64,000 nucleotides of DNA, taken from assembly GCA_902805475.1 (NCBI GenBank), contig CADCSX010000005.1:2677501-2741500 (forward strand), given 5' to 3'. The notes under the pieces are model-generated. The model did not search any database. It saw only the letters and a list, made by a program, of their open reading frames with translations, and had not been told where the DNA came from. This document shows positions 1 to 11,177 of the stretch, piece after piece. The translations under genes and the position numbers were made by a program. Every line of letters begins with the position of its first letter. Within the stretch, counting starts at the first letter, position 1. This stretch comes from Entonaema liquescens (Eukaryota > Ascomycota > Sordariomycetes > Xylariales > Xylariaceae).

Positions 1-171
1 CGTATCCGAGCTTTTCTATTGAGAAATATTTCTCACAGACATAGTCTTCTTACCTTTTCACATACCATCGATATCAAGATAAATATCATATCTAGTCTAC
101 CAAGACACACATAAAAAGAAAAAAAAGCAAAACAAAACAATTACATACCTATAACACATTATTTTGGAAAA

Positions 172-3100
172 ATGGCGAGTCCGAATCCGAACCCAGCATC
201 TTCTCCAGGAGGGAATCCTGGCAGTCCTACCCCTGAGGAACGTCGCGCTTTTCGGATCAGCATACGCGAGAGGCGGGAACGATTAAAGATTCGAAAGGAG
301 ATAGAAAGCCTACGAAGACGAGGTCAGAATGATTTCGACACCATGGCCGATGTCATAGCATACGAGAGAGAGGCGCAAATGACCCCGGGCGTGGCGGTCA
401 CAGTAGGCACGGAGATGGGCTTACAGCAACCACCTCCGGGCTATAGAGCGGAAAGGCGCTTCCCGATTCCTAAATTGTACGTACCTACCCACCTGGTTCA
501 GTCAGAACCGGAGGAGGACGAGAACAGGAACAGGAATAGGAACGTGAAGGGGAAAGGGAAGGAAAAACACGTCCGTTTTGTGACGCCACCAAAGGTTGAA
601 CGTCGCGTACGGCAACGAGTACCGGAGTCACCTCCGCCAGAGCCAAAACCGCCCATGATGGTGCAGGCGAACCTAGAACCGTTGCATGTGGTGCCGCCAA
701 ACCCTGACTACAATGAGTTGTATCCTGGGACTTTCGCTTTTCAAACTGAAGGGCAACGGTTAGCACAGCTTGAGGAGAGGACGAGACAACGAAATCTCTT
801 CAAGATGTCCGATACGAAGAGGTATTGGGAATTAGGGGAGACATGGACATCCCCTCTATCCTCGTGGTGCCCCATACCCTACAAAGAGGGAAGAACAGAG
901 CCTGAGGCCCGCTGAAAGACGTATGCGGCGGCATGCGGCGCGAGCACGGCGAAATCCAAAAGCCTTGCGTGTGAAAGCTCAAAATCTCAATCAGGAGAAG
1001 AGAGGACCTAACTACGCGATTTATACCAAGTGGGGATATCATGGCCCTTCACGGGACGATGATCTCTCTCCGCCACCTGGTCCAGTTGCGATGTTTTCGG
1101 CTCATGCACCACATGTGATATCTTCTTCTTCGTCTTCATCTGAGGAACATCAATCAGGGACCCAAGAGGCGCCAATTAGGGTACCTTCGTCTTCGTCCTC
1201 GTCTTCGAATAGAAGTATACACCATATAGTTCCGCATATTTTACCAAATCTTAACCGTCCCGAGCTCGATGGGTTGCCCCATGAGATTCTTCTCCAAATA
1301 GTTTCATTCCTTCAGCCTGAGTCGCGCATTGCACTAGCCCGTGCTATTCCTGAGATTTTCCAGTCACCAAGGTTCATAAATATATTTACTCTTGACGCGC
1401 ACCGCCAGATGCAACATCTCAGTATCCGTGAATTACCTGCCAACGAAGTGGGGAGGAGGCAACGCGAGACGCCGGACAGACACCCATTGCTTACAATGGC
1501 AGTTGGTAGCTTGTGGTTGGGCGTGAATGTGGTTAACCAAATTCTCGACGGCTATGCCGCCCTTGCAGGAGATGCTCTCAACAACATGTATATGTTTAGA
1601 ACTATTCGTCCACCGCTTTTTGCCTCCCTTTATAATGGAAGACCAGATATATTCCGCACACTCCTTCAACGGGGTGCTGACCCGAATATGATCTGGCCGA
1701 CGCTGTCAGTGCCCGAACGTGACGCCGGGAGACTAAGAAGAAGTTGCACAATAAGGGGGATAGCTCATAGAGAATGCCAAGCGCCGGCTCCGCTTACCAC
1801 AGAGTCTAATGAATTCATTCGCTGCCCAACTCTTTTCGACCATGCACTCTCAGTGTATAGGTTAAGGCGAAACAGAGTAATGGTTACAATTTTGCCTAGA
1901 ACTCCAAGAACAGGTTCCAGGGGCCTTCAAGGATCCAGGGCTGGAATCGTAAGACTCCGCGAATTGATGAACCAGGCCGAAGAAACAGCTTCAGCTACGG
2001 CGTTTCACTTGGGGCTACATCAGTTCAACCAGACAGCTGACAATAGACTTCGACGTGACGTAGACCGACTAATACACGTTGGTCTTTATGGAGTCGTTGG
2101 GGATCTGGCCGATGCAATTGTTCGCGAAACCCATAGGAACGACCCCAGCCGAATGAATGCGCTTAACTATCTCCTTCAGGAGGCTGCTACCGGAGGCCCG
2201 ACCGATAGGGATTATTTTGGGGCAGGAAATCCTATGCTAGGGACTATTAATCTAGCTCCTCGTAACGAAATGCTTGACCGTCGTGACGACCTGCTGCGTC
2301 GCTTAGTAGCGCACGGCGCCAGAATTCATCCCAGAGATGCACAGCGTATTGTCGAACGTTACCCGCGCAGTATGCTTACTATCTTGAGAGCAGTCGCTCA
2401 TATAGACCCTAACGAGAATAACGAGTTATATCATTATCTTGCTAATGCACCACAGAGCGACGAACGCGCGGATTTCACTGTCCAACTAGTTGGGTTAATG
2501 AGAGGCCGTCGGGAGGATCTGGCCCGATTGCTCTATGCAGCAATTCGAGACCACGCCTGGGTGATTTATGACCGGTTTATTAACAATCAATGGGCGGACG
2601 CCTCCGAACAAGCCATGTTTGCGGCAATTCAACGGAATGACTTAGAACTTCTCCGCCGTCTCATGAGCTTACCCAGTAGCGTGATTGTCGACGAACAGGG
2701 CAACCCGGCCCCTAACAGAGGGTCTGTCTGGAGGTATTATAACGAGGCCAATGAGCCCGATGACCTCGTTGATTTGATCGCACGCCAGGGACGTACCGTC
2801 CTAGAGGCGGCGTTAGTCATGCGCAACTTCCATGCAGCCTATTTCCTTATTGACAACGGCTTCCCACCGATTATAGGCAATAATGTGATGGACCGCGTTT
2901 TGCTCGGTTTCCAGGAACTTACGCAGGTAATAGAACCAATGACCGCCGAGGCTTTAGACCAAGCAGGCGCACCTCCGCTCGATTCCGGACGTATATTACC
3001 AATATACGACACAGGACTCAGTGATAGAGAGGCGCAAGATAGGTACCAAGCGGCGCTTGAAACGTTTAGAGCAGTTGTAAGCCATCTCAAACCTGAAGAA

Positions 3101-5002
3101 GGTGACATCCTTAGTGAATTCAGTTCGCTATCTCTTACGGCGCAGTCTACCGTCAATGTCCATATAGCGATTGTAGGCGCTGGACCGCGCGGCACCAGCG
3201 TTCTAGAGCGTGTGTGCGCGTCTGCAGCAAGCGTACTAGCGGCCTATATGAAGCTTACAATTCACGTTATCGATCCGTTCCCGCCGGGAGCCGGTAACAT
3301 CTGGCGTACGTACCAGCCGCTGCAACTGGTATCGAATACCGTCGCATCACAGATGACCTTGTTCACCGACCAGAGCGTGACCTGCGAGGGACCAATACGC
3401 CCAGGGCCGACCTTATATGATTGGCTGAAGTCCAGACCCTGGGGACAACAAATAGGCCCTGATGAATACCCGACCCGTTCTCTATGCGGCGAGTATCTCA
3501 AATGGGGCTTCAACCACATACAAACTAATACCCCGGCGAATGTAAGTATCGTAGTGCATACCGCCGAAGCAACCCTCCTCGGGGACGAACAAGATGGGCG
3601 TCAAGCCCTTCTCCTTTCCAATGGTGTAGAGTTGCCTCACCTTTCTGCAGTAGTGCTTGCTCAGGGACACTTACCACTAGTTCCGAGCCAAGAACAGGCA
3701 ACTGCTATGACATATGCTGGACAAAACAATTTGTCTTACATACTACCCGGAAACCCTGCGACTGTTGACCTCTCCTCTATAGAGCCTAATCAACCAATCC
3801 TTCTGCGCGGCCTCGGCCTTACTTTCTTCGATTATCTGGCTCTTCTTACTGAGGGTCGCGGCGGCCGTTTCGAGCCCACGAGCCCTGGTCTTCGTTATAT
3901 CCCTTCAGGCCGTGAGCCACGCATTTATGCTGGCTCGGGCCATGGTGTTCCACCCCTTGCCCGCGGCGACAATAAGAAGGAGGGCATCGATAATCATGTT
4001 CCAGTTTTACTCACCGACGAGTTAGTGAATATATTCCGTGGCCGAATCGAGTCCGGGGAGTCAGTGGACTTCCTGGATAATTTGTGGGACCTTATTGCGA
4101 AGGAAGTAGAAACGGTGTACTATGAGGCTTTGATGCAGGCGGATGACGACATGCGTCATGAATTCCGAGACAGATTCCCCTATACGGAGCCTGGTAGTGC
4201 TGAGGAAATCCAAATCCTCAGCGATTTCGGAATCGCTGAAGCTGATCGCTGGTCTTTGGCAGATTATATAGCAGAAGTGAATGGGGGAAATCCTTTTGCA
4301 ACGGCCGATGCCTGGCGAGACTGGTTGATGGAGAATCTACGCGAGGATGTTCGGCAAGCTGAGCTTGGGAATGTCGAGAGCCCGCTGAAGGCGGCTCTTA
4401 GTGTACTGTATGGCTTGAGCGGTAGGCTACGGGAGATCGTCAACCACAGGGGACTTTCGGGATCCTCGCGCCAGAATGATTTTGATACTCATTTTGTGCC
4501 AGTCTATACATATCTGTGTAGAGGCCCGCCTCGAGTACGGATCGAGCAGCTGATCGCGCTCATTGAAGCGAATGTGGTGATTATGGTTGGTCCGCGGCTG
4601 AGAGTACAGGCTTTGAATGGGGCCTGGATGGTAGATTCTCCTCTGGTTCCGAGTCCGGCAGTACGTGTGACGGGTCTCATTGAGGCGCGTATACAAGAGA
4701 CGGATTTGAGACGAACTGCCGACCCACTCCTCGGGGATTTGCTTAAGAGAGGCGAGTGTCGTACTCACACGATTGATGATTATGAAACCGGGGGTTTGGA
4801 CGTGACGACTCGACCGTACAATATAATCAACTCGGACGGAACTGCTCACCCGAGGCGGTTCGCTATTGGTGCTCCGTTAGAGGGTGTACAGTGGTTGACC
4901 ACGAGGGGGGCAAGACCGGGTGTAAATTCAAGTGTCCTTTTAGACGCTGATGCCGTCGCCCGGGCTGCAATATTTGCGGCAAAATCAGATCCCACGTTGT
5001 AA
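172..5002 (+). CDS. F-box / ankyrin / FAD-NAD(P)-binding fusion protein (apparent frameshift)
   Basis: Two open frames lie end to end: 172-915 (247 codons, ATG in an A-rich leader) and 923-5002 (1359 codons). The second frame stays open upstream to 836, where it reads as natural arginine-rich sequence running into its first ATG. One base too many near the C-run 870-873 would join both into one 1609-residue protein. The N-terminus is basic, proline-rich and low in complexity. An F-box (LPHEILLQIVSFL) lies near 1262-1400. Ankyrin-like repeats lie near 1610-1700 and 2785-2880. From about 3157 a Rossmann motif (IVGAGPRGTSVLER) opens a FAD-NAD(P)-binding module of the PF13454 type that fills the rest. 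Family knowledge: F-box proteins recruit targets to SCF ubiquitin ligase, and PF13454 proteins are flavin oxidoreductases. A combined function is inference. The 4-kb frame has no stop, so the F-box/FAD fusion itself is seen directly. Confidence 0.75.
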
Positions 5003-5695
5003 GTTGGGTTTTCGAATAGGTCTAGTTATTCATTATAAAAAGACAAAACCATTCGAGAGAAAAAAAACCAACTAGGAAGTATGTATATAAGTGGTAGTTG
5101 ATAGATCAGATACACATAATAGAACGTTGACTACCTTAGTTAAGCTTGATGCCCGGGAGTTTCAGTAAATATTCCTGTCACTTGGAAGGAGGCCCCAAAT
5201 TATTAGATGCTTTCTTGAACAGGTAGTTTAGGTACTTAATCAGATGTATCGAAGTACCCCTTCGTACAGGGAGCGATAAGCGATAAGCGATAAGCGATAA
5301 GAACGATGATCTAAGCCACAATGACATATGACATTGTGACGACGCACAGAGGCTCAGCGCTCGTCTTACATTGAAACAACTTCCTATCTGTCTTTGCGAA
5401 CCAGCTTTTGGTCCCGCTTCGTCAATAGGCGAAGGTGCTCTTACCGTTTCCGTTATGCGGTAGAATACCTTAAGCTAAGCTCGATACCTAACAGTTGGTG
5501 GTTGGCAATGGCTTTATTGCCTCGTAATGTTCTTCGGACCCGCTTCAATCCGCCATTGATCGATTCAATATCCCTTCGGGCGCCGAGATCTCCGTCAAAC
5601 GAAACATATTCAATATCCTTCTGACTTGCGATTCTTTCCTTTCTTACATAATTGATAGATGTGCATAAGTTACACTTTCCGAATTATCTTTCACA
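5003..5695. other. Intergenic region between fusion gene and arrestin gene
   Basis: No convincing gene. It should hold the 3' end of the fusion gene and the promoter of the arrestin gene. It contains a short 7-bp tandem repeat, listed separately. A 76-codon frame near 5394-5624 starts with TTG and shows no recognisable domain. Confidence 0.6.
5274..5301. repeat. Tandem repeat (CGATAAG) x4
   Basis: Four perfect head-to-tail copies of the 7-mer CGATAAG. Each copy contains GATAAG, the core recognised by fungal GATA factors such as AreA/Nit2. The array lies about 400 bp upstream of the arrestin gene. Regulatory use is inference. Confidence 0.85.
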
Positions 5696-7234
5696 ATGTC
5701 GATAAGGATAGCCTTCGACGCACCGCCCGAGTTCTACACGAATCTCGACTTCATTAGCGGTCGAGTGATACTTAACTTAAACCGGCCCGAAACTATCGGC
5801 AATGTCATTGTTAAACTCGAGGGCGAGTCGCATACCGCTCTAACCCTACCGCCGCCGGGCGATCGCGACGACTACTATCGACACCGTCCTCCTGGTACTG
5901 GGATTGGTACCGGATTTGGGAATGTTGTTACAGAGAACCACAAGATTCTATATCGCGTATTTCAGGTCTACCCAGACGACGGTTCTGGGCTGCTGTTCCA
6001 ACCAGGTCAGCATGAGTTCAAGTTCAACTTTAAGGTGCCCCTCAATAATATCTGCCATGATGAAAAGGCAATGGGCGCCCTGTTGGGCCTAGGTGGTCTA
6101 GGGTCTGGGTTTCGTACTATGGATGGGACCAAGCAGCTCATGCTTCAACACGTGAAAGCGACTTTGCCGCCGTCGCTTACAGGCTTCCCGCAAGAGGCCG
6201 AGATTCGCTATTACATTAAAGTCACCATACAGCGACCGGGGTTCTTTAAAGAGAACTGGAGATATCAGGTTGGCTTCAAGTTCCTGCCTGTTGAACCTCC
6301 CCGGCCGCCGAAAACCAGCCAGGAGGCTTTCGCTCGCCGGCCCTTTACTTTTAAACCACGCGCACCAAGCCACCAGAAGAAATCTCTCTTCAGTAATAGA
6401 TTATCAACGGCAAGCCCGCTAGAAGACCCCTCTCAGATGCCACCCTCGATCGAAATGTCAGCGCGCATACCGTTTCCCAGCATCATAACGTGTAACGAAC
6501 CCCTGCCCCTCCGGCTGATTGCCCGGAAACTGGCGCCGACGACGTCGCGGGACCAGCAGGTGTACCTAACGGCGCTCGAAATAGTTCTGGTTGGGTACAC
6601 GCATGTCCGGGTGCACCACCTCGAGAACACCGAACGCACGACATGGGTCATCCTCTCCGCGCCGCAAGTCTCCCCTCCAATCACCCTCTTCGAAAACCCC
6701 ACCGACATCGACGTCGAATTCGAGGTTCCCCACCCTCTGGAAAGACCGACGCCTCCCCAACACCGTCGCGCCCTCCTTCCGTACATGCAACCTCGCGCGC
6801 CGCTACGAGATCGAAATCATGATCACGCTAAGCTGGGGCCTTCCCACCCCCTCCACGAACCCCTTCGTCACTCACAAGCAGCTCCCGCAATCCATCACGC
6901 TGCCCCTGAAACTCTCCAAAATCGACGTGTTCTCGGGTATCTCCCCACCACGTGAACTGCTCAACGCTATCGGTACCACGGGCCCTAACCGTCCCCCTCA
7001 ACTACCCCACAGACCGACGCCTCAGCAGCAACAACAGCAGTTGCGCCCGGCCGCACCCGCGGACCCGTTGTATCCCCGCAGCTAGGCACTGCGTCCGCGG
7101 CCATGTACGAGGACGCGCCGCCTAGTTACGACGAAGCGATGGCCGACCAACTAGCCGGGCCCTCGGCTCGGCCGGCGTATAGCGGCGTTACGGCCGAGAA
7201 CTCACCTAGCACAATGCCACCTGAGAAGTCGTGA
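5696..7234 (+). CDS. Alpha-arrestin (ART-like) ubiquitin-ligase adaptor, two apparent frameshifts
   Basis: The N-terminus from 5696 is an arrestin-N beta-sandwich (residues about 1-170; FISGRVILNL, VIVKLEGESHTAL), followed by an arrestin-C domain. The first frame loses homology after FEVP near 6727. The family-typical continuation (LWKDRRLPNTVAPSF, then RRYEIEIMITLSWG) is in the next frame, so one C too many is suspected in the run 6728-6731. A second shift back, one C too few in 6993-6997, restores a frame ending in the PY-type motif DAPPSYDEAM and a TGA at 7232-7234. The two changes cancel: 1539 bp, 512 residues. Family knowledge: such adaptors bind Nedd4/Rsp5-type ligases through PPxY-like motifs and direct plasma-membrane transporters to endocytosis. 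No usable intron explains the first shift. The gene is either miscalled in the assembly or truly broken. Confidence 0.8.
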
Positions 7235-7988
7235 GCGTCAGCGGTGTGTATATGACGGGCTTACGATAGGATGTAACATTATCTGGGCGTTGGAATGGGC
7301 GAAAAGCGAAGCGGTGAGGGCGTGATGGATGATACCCACCGACGAATCATTGAGTTCTATGGCTTGCATAAGAAGTACATAGGAATAAATCTTGTGCTAT
7401 TGCTTTTGCTTTTTATATGGCGTATGTGCTGGCGCATGGTGAATATATGGATGGGTGGGTAGGTATATAAATGACTAGAGGGTTATAGGAGGTCAGTATT
7501 GGGTAGGGATTTAATTAATAATATGACTTAGCTCATGATATTTGATATGGTGATAATTATATGTTATCTAATTTCTTTGACCGTCAGTAGGATCTGAGAG
7601 CAATGAGAAGTTACTTCATAATGCAGAATAGGATAGCGGGTAGTGGACCGTAAATAAATGTGGATACCAAACAAACATTGAAGTTAGGGCAGCATTTAGA
7701 ATTCATTAATTGGTTGTTCAATGCTTTTTTCTCTTTCACGTAGAAAATGCTCGCATGCTATCTAGGTACATGCAGGTATCTATCTGCCCGTCTTGAACAA
7801 TTCTTTACCCAGGAGCACAAAGGACTACATATGCAGAGTCGTAGATCTCCATAAGCTTCCATCCTCCCCCCTGAGAGGAGGTGTGGGGCCGTGTCCGTCC
7901 GTACTTCCCCGCGCGGTCTTCCCCAGAACCTAGATCTTGTCTTGATTTATACCTGTCGACCTTCAACTTATTCCTCGTACAACATTAT
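7235..7988. other. Intergenic region, convergent 3' ends
   Basis: AT-rich sequence between the arrestin stop and the isocitrate dehydrogenase stop, which face each other. It should contain both 3' UTRs. No gene or structured element was recognised. Confidence 0.6.
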
Positions 7989-9580
7989 TTATAGCTTCTC
8001 CTTGAGGGTGTTCTTCAGGCGCTTCTCGACTGCGTCCAGGTAATCGTTTGTCGTGACATAGCTTGAGCGATCCGTCTTACCGCATGCGAGCGCTAAGTCC
8101 TTGGTCATAATACCATCGACATCGACGGTGTCGACACACGCCTTCTCGAGGCTTTCGGCGAATGCGATCAATTCAGGGGTGTCGTCTAGTTTGCCACGCT
8201 GTGAGAGACCTCGGGTCCACGCGAAAATGCTGGCAATCGGGTTTGTCGAGGTCTCACGACCCTTCTGGTGTTCTCGGTAGTGTCGCGTGACCGTGCCGTG
8301 CGCGGCTTCGGATTCGAACGTCTTACCGTCGGGAGTGATGAGGACCGAGGTCATGAGACCGAGGGAACCGAAACCCTGGGCCACAATGTCGGATTGGACG
8401 TCGCCATCGTAGTCTGGCAAAGTGTTATTTTATGCTTTTCTTGGACTATGGGATTAAGAAATGACTTACTCTTTAGCGCCATAATGTAACCGCCGGTGCT
8501 CTTGATCATCTGGGCAACCATATCGTCAATGAGACGGTGCTCATACCAGATTCCCTTGGCCTCGAACTCCTTCTTGTACTGAGTGTCGTACAGCTCCTGG
8601 AAGATGTCCTTGAACTTGCCGTCGTACTTCTTGAGAATGGTGTTCTTGGTGCTCATGTACAGGGGCAGACCCTTGTCGAGGGCTAATTTGAAGCTGGAGT
8701 GAGCGAAACCCGTGATGCTCTCAGTAGTGTTGTACTGTGTCTGCGCAACACCACCCCCCTCCTTGAACTGGAAGACCTCAATTTCCTCAGGCTTGCCGCC
8801 CTCAGGGGTGTATACCATGGACAGTTTACCGGGACCCGGGATAACTTTGTCCTTAGCTCGGTACTGGTCGCCAAAGGCATGACGACCAATGATGATGGGC
8901 TTCTTCCATCCTTGCACTAATCGCGGGATACGGGGGATAACGATAGGTTCACGGAAGACGGTACCTCCAAGGGCGTTGCGGATCGTGCCGTTAGGGGACA
9001 GCCACACTATTAAAAAGAAAGTCAGTCATATTACGACAGGGGCTCGATGTATAAGATCCAGTAGGAATTATAGTGCGGGGCCAACTATGGCGGGTTGATA
9101 TGCGAGTTGACGTGTAGGATGAAAAATTGCATGTGAAAGTGCATATATAAATGCAAGCTTACTCTGCTTAAGATTGAATTCCTTTACACGGGCCTCGTCG
9201 GGGGTGATGGTGGCGCACTTGACACCAACCGAGTACTTCTTAATGGCCTCGGCAGCGTCAAGGGTAACTTGATCGTTCGTCTCATCACGGTACTCCAATC
9301 CTAGGTCGTAGTACTTCAAGTCGACATCAAGATAAGGGAAGATGAATTTGTCCTTGATGACCTTCCAGATAACCCTTGTCATCTCATCACCGTCAAGCTC
9401 CACAACGGGATTCTTGACTTTAATCTTCTGCACAGCCATGTTGAGTCTGGTTTGGTGGAAGAACGCCACTGGCACAGCTGGTCTAACTGTGATTGGCGAC
9501 GATCTAATAAGCGGCCTCGCCGATCTGTAGAGAACGGACGGCCGAATGCAACGGGCCGCGGATGAAAATGTTGCGCTCAT
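7989..9580 (-). CDS. IDP1: NADP-dependent isocitrate dehydrogenase, mitochondrial form
   Basis: Oxidatively decarboxylates isocitrate to 2-oxoglutarate and makes NADPH. Three exons: 9580-9163, 9006-8470 and 8413-7989, with introns 9007-9162 (156 bp) and 8414-8469 (56 bp), both GT-AG. The joined frame is 459 residues. The start is the ATG at 9580, in the strong context CACCATGA. The frame can be extended upstream only with a GTG. Residues 1-47 are rich in Arg/Ser/Ala with no acidic residues, typical of a mitochondrial presequence. The mature enzyme begins near the internal ATG at 9439 (MAVQKIKVKNPVVELDGDEM). Conserved segments include ELDGDEMTRV, IWYEHRLIDDMVAQ, NYDGDVQSDIVAQGFGSLG and AAHGTVTRHYREHQKG. 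The C-terminus is KEKL, not a canonical peroxisomal SKL type. Homology is very clear. Confidence 0.95.
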
Positions 9581-11177
9581 GGTGAATAAGAAACTCGGCG
9601 CACACGATTTATAGTTGGATAACAAGGCACAAGGCACGAGCACGAGTGTCGACGATGACGACGTGGCTGCTGGTAGAAGCTAAGCTAATGGTTAGAAGCC
9701 GAGGAAAAAAGGTCAAGAACGAGGCGATTCGGTTAACCTTTGATGGATCCCGGGGCTGAGGAAGGTTTTGCGTAACGGGGCGGGTTTGAACTTTAAAGCG
9801 CTAAGTGATGCCGCAATGCCGATGTTCGTTGGGGATTCCCGGGCGCATATACCTCATATACCGCGTACACACGTTATATGTGGTGGTTGCGGTCATACGC
9901 AGGTCGTACGGATAGCGAAGGTAAAAATTCCAGATGAGGGGAATTCACCAATCATAGTCTGCCGTTCAGGGTATTTGATCCCCCACATTTTGCCGATATG
10001 CGGAGAAGAGAACGTGCATATCTTTCGTACATGAGAATGTAACCAAGGTACACCCTGAGACACGGCAGCAGGGTGGGTACAATTGATACAAATGACGAAG
10101 CTTTGTAAGACTTGGGACTTTATCGCCTCGGTCTACATATTATTCCACCTGTAGCCCCTTCCATTAGGTACCTTCATTATAATTTACCTATCTCAATGCT
10201 CAATGATACCACCTGCCACCTACAATTAGGGTTAGAAACTACCTAATCAAGTGATCAGAAATTGATGCATATTGACCCGAATAAACATACCCTTTATTTG
10301 TTTTCTAAGTAATTACCTTCCCGCTTGTAGAACCCCGAGACCGGATTACATCTCAAGGAACTATATTTAGGACTATGCAGCTTAAAGACTAGTGACTTCC
10401 AAAAGTATAGAAAGCTCACTGAAGAACCAAGTTTTTGAGCTTAAAAGTAAGGCACCCTATCATAAAGCCAGTTCTGATATTTCACCTTAACAGGCTGCGG
10501 CAGGAGCAAGTTGAGGACATCACTTAGGTTTTCTACGAGGTAAAAGTGGGGTTACAGATTCTACCTCAATCAACATTATTTGAGCATCTCACCGTCCATC
10601 AAGACCTGCATCATAGTATTGGACATTTAGACTTTTACATACTACACCACAATTTCGGGCGCTCGAAACGAAACGAATAATAGCCCAGAAAAGAGGCAGT
10701 AGTATTCACGCATATAAGCTGAAAGTTTAGATTGGAAAAACCGACAACGGGAACGAGGGTCATACCACTCATTATTATTCCAACCAGACAATGAAACAGC
10801 ATATGAGCAGATCACAAAATGATACGCCCGCCATGACGAAGAGCATAGTTTATGATTAAGTAGAATGCATATGCCTCAGTGTCTATAAGAAAAAAAACAG
10901 CACGCCTTCGAATATGAGAAATCTAGAAAATTTTCACTTGGGCTGGCGAGCCTGCCGCAAGTCTCGTCACTGTTACCAATCAATGCCTTGCATATAAGAT
11001 GGCTGTGCTTATACTCAATACGGCTATCAATACACCCAGGTACCCCACGCACATATAAGGCAGCTGTGCATGAGGTTATGGAATTCATATACTTGGGTAT
11101 TCCATAAGCCCTGTTCAGTTCTCTTTGTAAATTTCCAGGAACATTGACATATCTCGATTGATATTTCATAGCCCGCC
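9581..11177. other. Intergenic region with no recognised gene
   Basis: Contains the IDP1 promoter at its left end. The right end leads into the HET-type gene. An 88-codon frame at 9768-10034 starts with TTG and matches no family I know. I see no other supported feature. Confidence 0.55.

Noticed and set aside
6725..6745. An intron explaining the arrestin frame change
   Set aside because: The only GT and AG around the shift are about 20 bp apart, too short for a fungal intron. The coding signal is continuous on both sides.
9768..10034. 88-codon frame with a CGGCG motif
   Set aside because: Starts with TTG, has no family match and no splice-consistent extension.
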